Source: Triticum aestivum (taxonomy: Eukaryota; Streptophyta; Magnoliopsida; Poales; Poaceae). Taken from it: DNA of 64,000 nucleotides. Shown in pieces: positions 20,618-30,649 of this stretch. Position 1 is the stretch's first letter, and each line of letters starts with the position of its first letter. Where the stretch lies: assembly GCF_018294505.1 (NCBI RefSeq), contig NC_057794.1:188947716-189011715 (forward strand). The letters are read 5' to 3'. The notes beneath the pieces are model-generated. The model saw only the letters and a program-made list of their open reading frames with translations. It was not told the DNA's origin and searched no databases. The translations under genes and the position numbers were made by a program.

Positions 20618-22454
20618 GCATCATAGAAATCATCATGCCTAGCTAAGGGCGTTAAACGATAGCGCTTGTTGGGAGGCAACCCAATTTTATTTTTATTCCT
20701 TGCTTATTGCTCCTGTTTAGTAATAAATAATTTATTTGGACTCTGTTATGATTGATTTTTTATGTTTTAGTTAGTGTTTGTGCCAAGTAGAACCGTTGGG
20801 AAGACTTGGGGAAAGTCTTGTTGATCTTGCTGTAAAAAACAGAAACTTTAGCGCTCACGAGAATTGCCGCCATTTTTTATTGGAGAGTGATATTTAGTTA
20901 ATTATTTTTGAATATGATTAATAGATAAATTCTTCAGGTCCAGCAATTTATTTTAGAATTTTTGGGGTTCCATAAGTATACGTTTGATCCATATTACTAC
21001 AGAATGTTCTGTTTGACAGATTCTGTTTTTCGTGTGTTGTTTGCTTATTTTGATGAATCTATGGCTAGTAAGTTTATAAACCATAGAGAAGTTGTAATAC
21101 AGTAGGTTTAACACCAATATAAATAAAGAATGAGTTCAGTACAGTACCTTGAAGTGGTGTTTTGTTTTCTTTTGCTAACGGAGCTTACGAGTTTTCTGTT
21201 AAGTTTTGTGTTGTGAAGTTTTCAAGTTTTGGGTAAAGATTCGATGGACTATGGAATAAGGATTGGCAAGAGCCTAAGCTTGGGGATGCCCAAGGCACCC
21301 CAAGGAAATATTCAAGGACAACCAAGAGCCTAAGCTTGGGGATGCCCCGGAAGGCATCCCCTCTTTTGTCTTCGTTCATCGGTAACTTTACTTGGAGCTA
21401 TATTTTTATTCGCCACATGATGTGTGTTTTGCTTGGAGCGTCATTTTATTTTCTTTTGTTTTTCTTACTGTTTGAATAAAATACCAAGATCTGAAATTCT
21501 TAAATGTTAGAGAGTCTTCACATAGTTGCATAATTATTCGACTACTCATTAATCTTCACTTATATCTTTCGGAGTAGTTTGTCATTTGCTCTAGTGCTTC
21601 ACTTATATCCTTTTAGAGCATGGTGGTAGTTTTATTATATAGAAATAGATGAAATCTCATGCTTCACTTATATTATTTTGAGAGTCTTAAATAGCATGGT
21701 AATTTGCTTAAATAATCCTAATGTGTTAGGTATTCAAGATTAGTAAAAACTTTCATATGAGTGTGTTGAATACTAAGAGAAGTTTGATGCTTGATGATTG
21801 TTCTGAGATATGGAGGTAATAATATCAAAGTCGTGCTAGTTGAGTAGTTGTGAATTTGAGAAATGCTTGTGTTGAAGTTTGCAAGTCCCGTAGCATGCAT
21901 GTATGGTAAATGTTATGTAACAAATTTGAAACATGAGGTGTTATTTGATTGTCCTCCTTACGAGTGGTGGTCGGGGACGAGCGATGGTTTTTTCCTACCA
22001 ATCTATCCCCCTAGGAGCATGCGCGTAGTGCCGAGGTTTTTGATGACTTGTAGATTTTTGCAATAAGTATGTGAGTTCTTTATGACTAATGTTGAGTCCA
22101 TGGATTATACGCACTCTCACCCTTCCATCATTGCTAGCCTCTTCGGTCCCGTGCATTGCCCTTTCTCACATTGAGAGTTGGTGCAAACTTCGCCGGTGCA
22201 TCCAAACCCCGTGATATGATACGCTCTTTCACACATAAACCTCCTTATATCTTCCTCAAAATAGCCACCATACCTACCTATTATAGCATTTCCATAGCCA
22301 TTCCGAGATATATTGCCATGCAACTTTCCACCATTCCGTTTATCATGACACATTCATCATTGTCATATTGCTTAGCATGATCATGTAGTTGACATAGTAT
22401 TTGTGGCAAAGCCACCATTCATAATTCTTTCATACATGTCACTCTTGGTTCATT
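20618..22454 (+). mobile_element. Element B internal region, non-coding
   Basis: A+T-rich internal DNA without a supported gene. A short repeat 'agcctaagcttggggatgcc' occurs twice near 21270-21345. From about 22060 to 22340 the sequence is the reverse complement of element A at about 53715-53990. Bases 22450-22454 (tcatt) are the left target duplication of element C. Confidence 0.7.
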
Positions 22455-24974
22455 TGTAACATCCCAAATTTTCAATTTGGAATGTTATACACTAGATCAT
22501 CTTTGCATATCATATCTTATTGCATTTTGGTTGATCCTAGAAATTTCACGCAACTCAAGGACCCTCGGAGAGAGTTGGGGATTTCGTTATTTTCATATTT
22601 GAGTTTTCTCAAATTTTGAAAATAGGATCATTTGATTTTGTTTATTTTATCTTCAATTACTTCTATTATAAAAATATGAGAGAGGGAATAAAATGACTTT
22701 CCCAAAATAAAGAAATATTGAGATTTAATAAAAAATAAAATAAGATTTTATTTTGGTTTTATTTGCTATTTTATTTGAATTTAGGAAAAATGCGCGTTTT
22801 TCAAAATTGCATTTAGGCCCCAAATAAATGTTCATCCTGTGCGGCTTGATTATAGAAGCCGGGGAAAATTTATTTTGGGATTTTTGGAGTCCGTTTAGTA
22901 TTTCTTTTGTTTTTTTTGAGCGTAATTATTTAAAAAAAAAGTCTGAACCGACCTCCGAGCCGTGTTTGGCCTGGACTCCTCACGGGGTGGCTTTATATAG
23001 CGCGCCACCCGGGCCGAAGCAGCCCAAGCCGCCACCCCCAAACCCTAGCCCCAGCCGCCGCCGCCGGAGCCCGCCGCCAACGAGGTCGACTCCGCCGCCA
23101 CCGCCGTTTTTTTAGAAAACCATTGGTTTTCACCGGTTTATTTTTGGTTTTTTTAGCTTCATTTTTTTAGAGATCGGTTTTTTTCGGTTTAGTTAATTAG
23201 CGAGCGTTTGCTCGTTCGTTCGTTTTAACAAACGCGTTCATCGTTAAGATCTAGATAACAAACGTTTGTTCGTTAATCTGTTTGTCGTTTTTCTTTTTCT
23301 TGGATTTATTCCGCGATTTTTCTGATCACGATTTCTGATCTGATGTTCGTTTTAGTATAACTTTTCGCTCGTTTATCGGAATCAGGAGATTCAAGCGCAT
23401 GGAGTTTCGTCTCGAAACCCTCTTTCCATTTAACCAACTCAAACAAGTTGCCTCTGTAAAATTTGACCTAGATCTAGAATAGTAGAAAAAGCCTATTTCT
23501 TTTGCCGTTTCTCTTTCGTTGCTTCGCTCGATTTGATTCTTTTTGCCAACCGGAGTTCTTAAGTTGAACTTTCTGGTTAGATCTCTTATTTGAGTTTTAC
23601 CTGTGCATTAGTTGAGTACTTATTGTATGCTTGTTTGTTTGTGATAGAGTACCCGGAGTGCACCGCTTGTTACTTCGAATCGCTAGGTTTTGCAGATCAT
23701 CAGCAAGGTAAGTAACACTTTGATCATACTTCCTATTACCCAGTTTTTATTGCATTAGATCAATCCTCACACATTGCATGATTAGGATCTAATTAAATTG
23801 TGGGTCTGGGAAGTAGATGAGGTAGTACCTATTACCTGCTAATATCAAACCTTTGGGAGTTACTTCAACGTTTGCTTATTATGCCATGCTATGCTAGTAG
23901 ACGTGGATTGGGTGAGTGTATCCATGACAGATGTGAGTATGTTAAATTAATGGTTTATCTAAGGTGGCAACTTAAATACACATCTGGGTGGATTGAGGCA
24001 CCTGGGTATTCCAGCGATTGCATGTTTTTCTTTTGGACCTCCACCCAGGCTCAAAGGGATCATGAGATTATTCATACTAGAAACTTCTGTGTGCAGCCAC
24101 AAGCTACTATGGGCTCTAGCATAGTTGACTAAGTTGTGTGAACTCTTACAGTGGTAGACTAGCAGATGTAGGGGAAAGTAGGTGTAACGGTATACCCGTT
24201 CGTAAGGTGTGAGCACTTCTGAAAAACTATGTCTCGGTCATCCGTTTCTCAAACACCATGTAGTGCGGGAATCCCAACGGAGGAGATCGAGTCTTGTGAG
24301 GAAAAGTGCGCAAACCTCTGCAGAGTGTATAAACTTATCATGGTTAGTCGTGTCCCCGGTCATGGACATCTTGAGTATCTAGTACTTGGATTATCATGTG
24401 AATCTCATCATGTTACTCTAATTAATTTTGTTGGGTTAATGATGATGCTTAATTGGGGTTCAGAGGGTTTCTACACTCTCAATATTTAACAACCACCATG
24501 ATAGTTAAATAAAATGTATTCCTTTGCAGTAGGAAAAAATTGGCTTTACGCAAAATTGTAACCATAGAGCTTTCCACCAGTCAAATATGCATGTAGTATA
24601 GCCTTATTGTTTCATTGCTCTCTATGTGTTACATTGCCTAGCATATTCCATGTGCTGACCCGTTTCGGGCTGCAACGTTCATGTTGCAGACTTTTCAGAC
24701 GATGAGTAAGGTGCCTTTAGGTCGTGGTTCTATACTCAGTGATGCCGTTGGAGTTGATGGACTCACTTATGTTGCAAGCCTTCCACTGTTATCGTTATTA
24801 GATGGCCTTAAGCCATATTTATTGTAATAAGTTCTCTTTTGAGACACTCGATGTAATAAGTGTGTGATTGCTACTCTGTTATAAATCCTTCAAGTACTGT
24901 GTGGTGTCAGCATTACTGATCCTGGGATGACACCAGAGCATAGAGATTGGACCGTTTGAGGTCTAGTCATTACG
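22455..24974 (+). repeat. 5' LTR of element C
   Basis: 2520 bp, opening tgtaacatcccaaattttc and closing ggtctagtcattacg. The expected CA end has become CG (3' copy: gctaca). TATA box tttatata at 22992-22999, followed by a G+C-rich leader. That leader lacks about 55 bp of CCG-rich sequence present in the 3' LTR near 49025-49085, plausibly a slippage deletion between CCGCCG repeats. Direct repeat 'cgttcgttcgttttaacaaa' region near 23210. Confidence 0.92.
22992..22999 (+). promoter_or_regulatory. TATA box in the 5' LTR of element C
   Basis: tttatata just upstream of a G+C-rich segment; conserved at 48959-48966 in the 3' LTR. It is the best core promoter candidate for element C. Confidence 0.55.
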
Positions 24975-24977
24975 AGA

Positions 24978-24990
24978 TGGTATCAGAGCA
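24978..24990 (+). other. Primer-binding site of element C (initiator tRNA-Met type)
   Basis: tggtatcagagca, three bases after the LTR end, matching the TGGTATCAGAGC site widely used by plant Gypsy and Copia elements. Confidence 0.88.
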
Positions 24991-25083
24991 CACGCTGACT
25001 GTAGGACACGACCACTAAGCTAAAGCCCTAGATCACTACTCACTCTTCCCATTCTGACTCCTCATCTTTTCTACTCTTTTAGG

Positions 25084-25827
25084 ATGGCGGATGCAAGGAA
25101 TAAGTTTACACAACCGGATGAAGATACACCCTTTGGACGTCACTTGAAGGAAGTCACTAGATATCTGAACATCGGAGTACCAAGCTTCACCAGAACCTAC
25201 AACTCCACTTTACCTGAAGAGGAGCGCTGGATGATTCAAGTTCAAGTTCCCGGAAGGACGTTCATGCCAGTCACTGAGCCCATAGAGTTTTCCTTTGATG
25301 CACCAACCTGGAGTCTAGGAAAGAGCATGGCAGCTCACATCGCCATGGGACGCATTGGAGAAGTTTACCACAATGATCTCAAGGATACTATCTACCAGAT
25401 TTGTGGGCGCCGAGATGAGCACTGGGAGATGATCAGCACCAGGAAGGATAGATCAATTGCAGCTTTTATCCAGGAGTTAAACCAGCACATTCGACGTCAG
25501 GAGAACCAGATGTGCGCCGACATGATAGATCTGAAGAAGGCGAGGACAAGAATCAAGGAACTGGAGGAAGAACTCAAGGCTACACATGAAGATTATGAAG
25601 AGGAAATCGAAGTATTAGTGGAGAAGAATGACGATCTGATCAAGAAGATCGGAATATTTATGGGAGGCCCTACACCAGTAGAAGAAGACGAAGAACCCAA
25701 GGAGATTCGCCCGGAAGACTACATCATCATCGATGACACCGACTCGGATCCAGATGATAGCGATGATGACTATGTTGATGAAGCTGGAGCAGATATCATG
25801 GAGTTTGCAACCGAAGAATATTTCTAG
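25084..25827 (+). CDS. Pre-gag ORF of element C, unknown function (intact)
   Basis: Intact 247-codon ORF between primer site and gag, ATG to TAG. Three parts are visible: a globular N-terminal half with WMIQVQVPGRTFMPVTEPIE followed by a hydrophobic helix (SMAAHIAMGRIGEVY); a charged coiled-coil-like segment at about residues 135-200 (LKKARTRIKELEEELKA); and a very acidic tail (DDTDSDPDDSDDDYVDE). No gag, protease or pol motif. An ORF in the same position exists in element E, with a similar 'V-x-V/I ... P ... TEP(I/L)' stretch before a helix. The family is not known to me. It is the only ORF of C without a disabling mutation, although gag-pol around it is badly broken. Confidence 0.6.
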   Translation: MADARNKFTQPDEDTPFGRHLKEVTRYLNIGVPSFTRTYNSTLPEEERWMIQVQVPGRTFMPVTEPIEFSFDAPTWSLGKSMAAHIAMGRIGEVYHNDLKDTIYQICGRRDEHWEMISTRKDRSIAAFIQELNQHIRRQENQMCADMIDLKKARTRIKELEEELKATHEDYEEEIEVLVEKNDDLIKKIGIFMGGPTPVEEDEEPKEIRPEDYIIIDDTDSDPDDSDDDYVDEAGADIMEFATEEYF

Positions 25828-26022
25828 TAGACCACCCCATCAGTAGTAGTAGTCCACCATGTAAATATAGTAGTTCAAGCACTTTTGCGATAGTTAGATC
25901 GATTGTATGCCTTGTTTGATTGAATGAAGTGAATTGTTTGCTTTTGCCTCATGTGCATATGGGTAGTGTTTTCTCTCTAGACCCCTCTCTATTCTTAAAT
26001 CTCATATTTTCTAAACCCTCAG

Positions 26023-27252
26023 ATGCCTCTGAGACGTGACCCCAGATTTACCTTCACACTGGAGCTCACTCAGTTGATCCAGCAGCAGAATACGTTGATG
26101 CAGTTGCTAGTCCAGAATCAGAATCAGGGGAACAACAACAACCCACCACCACTACCACTTGTTGATCACTTAGCCCGTTTTCTTAGGCTGAATCCGCCGG
26201 TGTTCTCCAGTAGCACCGAGCCTATAGTAGCAGATGATTGGCTCCGCAAGACAGCAAGGGAGTTGACCACAGCCGGATGCACAGATGCGGAAAAGGTGAA
26301 GTTTGCTGCACATCAGCTTGACGGACCCGCAGCATCATGGTGGGACAATTTCACAGCCACTTTCCCTATCGACACTGTCACATGGGACCAGTTCCAGCAG
26401 GCTTTCCGTACTGCCCATGTTTCAGCAGGAGCTATGTCCATGAAGAAGCATGAGTTTCGCAACTTGCTCCAAGGAGGACGGACAGCTGGCCAGTATGTGG
26501 AGGACTTTAGTAAGCTAGCACGTTATGCCCCAGATGACGTTGCTATGGATGCAGCTAAGCAGGAGAAGTTTCTGGAAGGACTGAATGATGAGTTGAGCAT
26601 GCAGTTGATGGTAGCAACCTTGAACAACTACTAGGAGTTGGTAGATCGTGCTCTTATGATTGAAGGGAAGCAGCAGCAGATTGAGAATCGCAAGAGGAAG
26701 TATGGACAAGGGAAGTACAATTCAGGAGCTCAGCAGAAGCCACGTTTTACCCCTAGACCGGGAGGACACTTTCAGCATACCCATGGAGGAGGTAGCTCGC
26801 ACAATCATAATGGCCCTAAGAATGGTAATGGGAATGGAGGAAGCAACGGCTAGAACCATACCAACCCATCAACCCCAGCCAAAAGAGACCTGAGCCAAGT
26901 CACTTGCTTTAGGTGCCAGAAGACCGGACATTATGCCAATGAATGTCCTGAATCTCAGAATGGAAATGGCAATGGAAGCTCTGGGAAGAAGCCGAACCCT
27001 TTCAATAGGGGACAGGTGAACCACGTTAACGTGGAGGAGGTTGAAGAGCAGCCGGATGCAGTAATCGGTAAGTTTTTGGTTAAGTCATTTACTGCAATCG
27101 TGCTTTTCGATACTGGTGCATCGCATTCATACATATCAAGGGGATTTGTGGATAAGTATAACCTGCCCACCAAAGTTCCTAGAACACCCATGTTAGTAAG
27201 CTCACCAGGAGCGGAGTATATGGCTAGTAAGGGATGTTTTCAAGTGCATTGA
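26023..27252 (+). pseudogene. gag and protease start of element C, broken
   Basis: Starts at ATG 26023 (MPLRRDPRFTF). Capsid-type retrotransposon gag region follows, with DDWLRKTARE and GPAASWWDNF. Premature TAG at 26632-26634 (after NNY) and TAG at 26851-26853; both lie in the original frame, which stays readable. CCHC zinc knuckle C-FRC-QKTGHYANEC at 26905-26946. Aspartic protease active site DTGASHSYIS begins at 27109. A frameshift at about 27245-27252 then throws the frame to TGA; the pol text continues in the frame used from 27234. Confidence 0.85.
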
Positions 27253-30200
27253 GTATAGGTAGGCATGTGTTTCCCTCGGATTTAATCATTTTGGAATCAC
27301 AAGGTTTGGATGTAATTCTGGGTATGGATTGGCTATCAATGTATGGAGGGAACATCGATTGCGCCAGTAAGTCAATTTTGCTTACCACCCCAGAAGGAAG
27401 AAGGATCAAGTATGTATCCCGGGATGTGCCTGAAAGGACTCAAGTAAATTCGTTAACAGGAGTTGTGCAGGAGGAAGTACCAGTAGTGAAGGATTTCCCT
27501 GATGTATTTCCAGAGGAGTTGCCAGGCATGCCACCGGATAGAGATATTGAGTTTTTGATTGAGCTTTTGCCAGGCACGGGGCCAATATCTAAGAGACCAT
27601 ATAGGATGCTCGCAAAGGATTTGGAAGAGATTAAGAAGCAGATTAAGGAGTTACTGGATAAAGGATATATCCACCCAAGTTCTTCGCCTTGGGGATCGCC
27701 AGTAGTTCTAGTGGAGAAGAAGGATGGGTTGTTAAGGATGGTTGTTGATTATCGAGGATTGAACAAAGTAACAATCAAGAACAAGTACCCACTACCGATG
27801 ATCAATGATCTGTTTGATCGATTGCAAGGAGCTAAGGTATTTTCCAAGATCGATCTGCGATCGGGATACCATCAGTTGAAGATTCGAGAACAGGATATAC
27901 CCAAGACGGCTTTTACCACCAGGTATGGGCTGTACAAGTATACCGTTATGTCATTTGGTCTGACTAACGCACCTGCATATTTTATGAACATGATGAACAA
28001 AGTATTTATGGAGTTTTTGGATAAGTTCGTCGTAGTGTTCATTGATGATATCCTGGTTTACTCGAAAAATGAATAGGATCATAAGGAGCATTTGTGTTTG
28101 GTACTTGCTAAACTCAGAGAACATCGGTTATATGCCAAGTTAGCAAATGTGAATTTTGGTTGAAGGAAGTTGGATTTCTCGGACACGTTATATTTGGAGA
28201 AGGTATACCAGTAGATCCCACCAAGGTTGACACTGTGACAAATTGGAAAGCGCCAACAACAGTTGGAGAGATCTGGAGTTTTCTTAGACTTGCAGGATAC
28301 TACCAAAGATTCATTGAAAATTTCTCGAAGATTGTGAAGCCTATGACGGAGTTGTTGAAGAAGGATACCAAGTTCAAATGGACTGAGGAATGTGAGGCCA
28401 GTTTCCAGGAGTTGAAGAAATGTCTGGTTACATCACCAGTGTTGATTTTGCCAGATCAGAACAAGGATTATGAGGTGTATTGCGACGCTTCACGTCGAGG
28501 ACTTGGAGCAGTGCTTATGCAGGAAGGAAGAGTTGTTTCATATGCCTCACGACAGTTTAAGCCTCATGAGTTAAATTATGCCATGCATGATTTGGAGTTA
28601 GCAACTGTAGTGCATGCATTGAAGACTTGGAGACACTTTCTCATTGGAAATCATTGTGAGGTGTACACGGATCACAAGAGTTTGAAGTATATTTTCACGC
28701 ATAAGGAGTTGAATATCAGGCAAAGGAGATGGTTGGAGCTCATCAAGGATTATGATATGAGATTGCATTATCACCCCGGAAAGGCTAACGTAGTAGCCGA
28801 TGCGCTGAGCCGTAAAAGTCATGTCAACACCCTAATGATGGGAGATTTACCAAGGGAGTTAGCCGAAAATCTTTGTGAGCTATGTTTGGAGATAGTCCCG
28901 AGAGGCTATGTAGCAGCACTGGAGATTCAGTCTACTTTGATGGATAAGATCAGAGAAGCTCAGAAGACTGACAAGGAGATTGCTTCTATTAAAGAGAAAA
29001 TGAGCAAAGGAAAAGCTAAAGGATTTCGTGAGGATGAGCACAATACCTTATGGTTTGAAGACCGTGTTTATGTGCCCAATGACCCGGAGATCAGGAAGTT
29101 AATTCTGCAAGAGGCCCATGATTCACCATATTCAATTCACCCAGGAAATACCAAGATGTATTTGGATTTGAAGGATACTTTCTGGTGGACCGGAATGAAG
29201 AAGGATATTGCGGAGTATGTAGCAGTTTGTGATGTATGTCAGAGAGTAAAGACAGAGCATCAGAAGCCAGCGGGATTGCTATAGCCATTGCCGATACCCG
29301 AATGGAAGTGGGATAAGTTAGGCATGAATTTTATTACAGGATTGCCCAGAACTCGTTCAGGCTATGACTCGATTTGGGTTGTAGTCGATCGTTTGACAAA
29401 GGTTGCTCATTTCATTCCAGTGAAGACTACCTATACTAGTGCCAAGTTGGCAAAAATATACATGACAGGATCGTATGTCTGCATGGAGTTCCAACGAGCA
29501 TTGTATCAGATAGAGGAACCCAATTTACCTCAAAGTTCTGGAATCAATTGCATGAAACTTTGGGTACCAGTCTAGAGTTCAGTACAACTTTCCATCCGCA
29601 GACAGATGGACAGACCAAGAGAGTCAATCAGATTTTGGAGGATATGCTGAGAGCTTGTGCGCTAGATTACGGATCTAGCTGGGACGAGAATTTGCCATAC
29701 GTAGAGTTCTCTTATAACAATAGTTATCAATCCAGTTTGAAGATGGCCCCTTTCGAAGCCTTGTATGGAAGGAGGTGCAGGACCCCATTGTCTTGGGATG
29801 AAGTTGGAGACCGACAGTTGTTTGGACCAGATTTGATTAAGGAGTCGGAACAGAAAGTGAAATTGATTCGCGATAGGCTCAAGGTAGCCCAATCCAGGCA
29901 GAAGAGCTACGCAGATCCTAAACGCAAGGAGACAATTTACGAAGTCAGAGACCGAGTTTATCTTCGAGTATCTCCACTTAGAGGAGTTAAGCGCTTTGGA
30001 GTTGAGGGAAAGTTAGCGCCACGTTTTGTAGGACCATACAAGGTTTTGGAGCGTATGGGAGAAGTAGCTTATAAGTTGGAATTGCCCGAAGGATTGTCAG
30101 GAGTTCACAATGTGTTCCACGTTTCACAGTTGAAGAAGTGCCATGTGGAGATGGCTGATATACCTTTAAGAGATACAGTGTTGCTGGAAGCGATTCAGTT

Positions 30201-30393
30201 GGCTAGTGATTTGACCTACAAGGAGAAACCAGTTAAGATTCTCGAATATGCCAGCCGAGTCACCCGCAGCAAGGTTATCAAGTTTTACAAAGTTCAATGG
30301 AGCCACCACACGGAGGATGAAGTCACCTGGGAGCGAGAGGAAGATCTGTTGAAGGACCACCCTCACCTATTTTCTAGCCAACCCGAATCTTGA
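27234..30393 (+). pseudogene. pol of element C: RT, RNase H, integrase, chromodomain, broken
   Basis: Reverse transcriptase with [20 protein letters not shown] and [10 protein letters not shown] (28038 on). Premature TAG 28074-28076, frameshift near 28140. RNase H with YCDASRRGLGAVLMQ and TDHKSLKYIF. Integrase zinc region at about 29115-29250, TAG 29282-29284, frameshift near 29468, then core and C-terminus to TGA 30391-30393. Integrase residues are altered: the first acidic residue of the DDE triad is Asn (AAT 29327-29329 in GMNFITG) and the last is Lys (AAG 29617-29619 in GQTKRVNQ); the middle Asp (SDRG) survives. C-terminal chromodomain at about 30235-30375 (VKILEYASR ... KVQWSHHTEDEVTWE). 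Dead as a polyprotein. Confidence 0.9.
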
Positions 30394-30410
30394 GGACGAG
30401 ATTCATCTTA

Positions 30411-30423
30411 AGGGGGGTAGGTT
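30411..30423 (+). other. Polypurine tract of element C
   Basis: aaggggggtaggt run directly before the 3' LTR start at 30424; expected site of plus-strand priming. Confidence 0.75.
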
Positions 30424-30649
30424 TGTAACATCCCAAATTTTCAATTTGGAATGTTATACACTAGATCATCTTTGCATATCATATTTTATTGCATTTTGGT
30501 TGATCCTAGAAATTTCACGCAACTCAAGGACCCTCGGAGAGAGTTGGTGATTTCGTTATTTTCATATTTGAGTTTTCTCAAATTTTGAAAATAGGATCAT
30601 TTGATTTTATTTATTTTATCTTCAATTATTTCTATTATAAAAATATGAG
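30424..30649 (+). repeat. 3' LTR of element C, first part
   Basis: First 226 bp of the 3' LTR, nearly identical to 22455 onward, ending aaaatatgag where element E inserted. Bases 30645-30649 (atgag) are the left target duplication of E. Confidence 0.92.

Noticed and set aside
23872..24489. Frames in the C LTR that recur at 49894-50484
   Set aside because: They repeat because both are copies of the same LTR; substitutions between copies do not respect codons in any obvious way.
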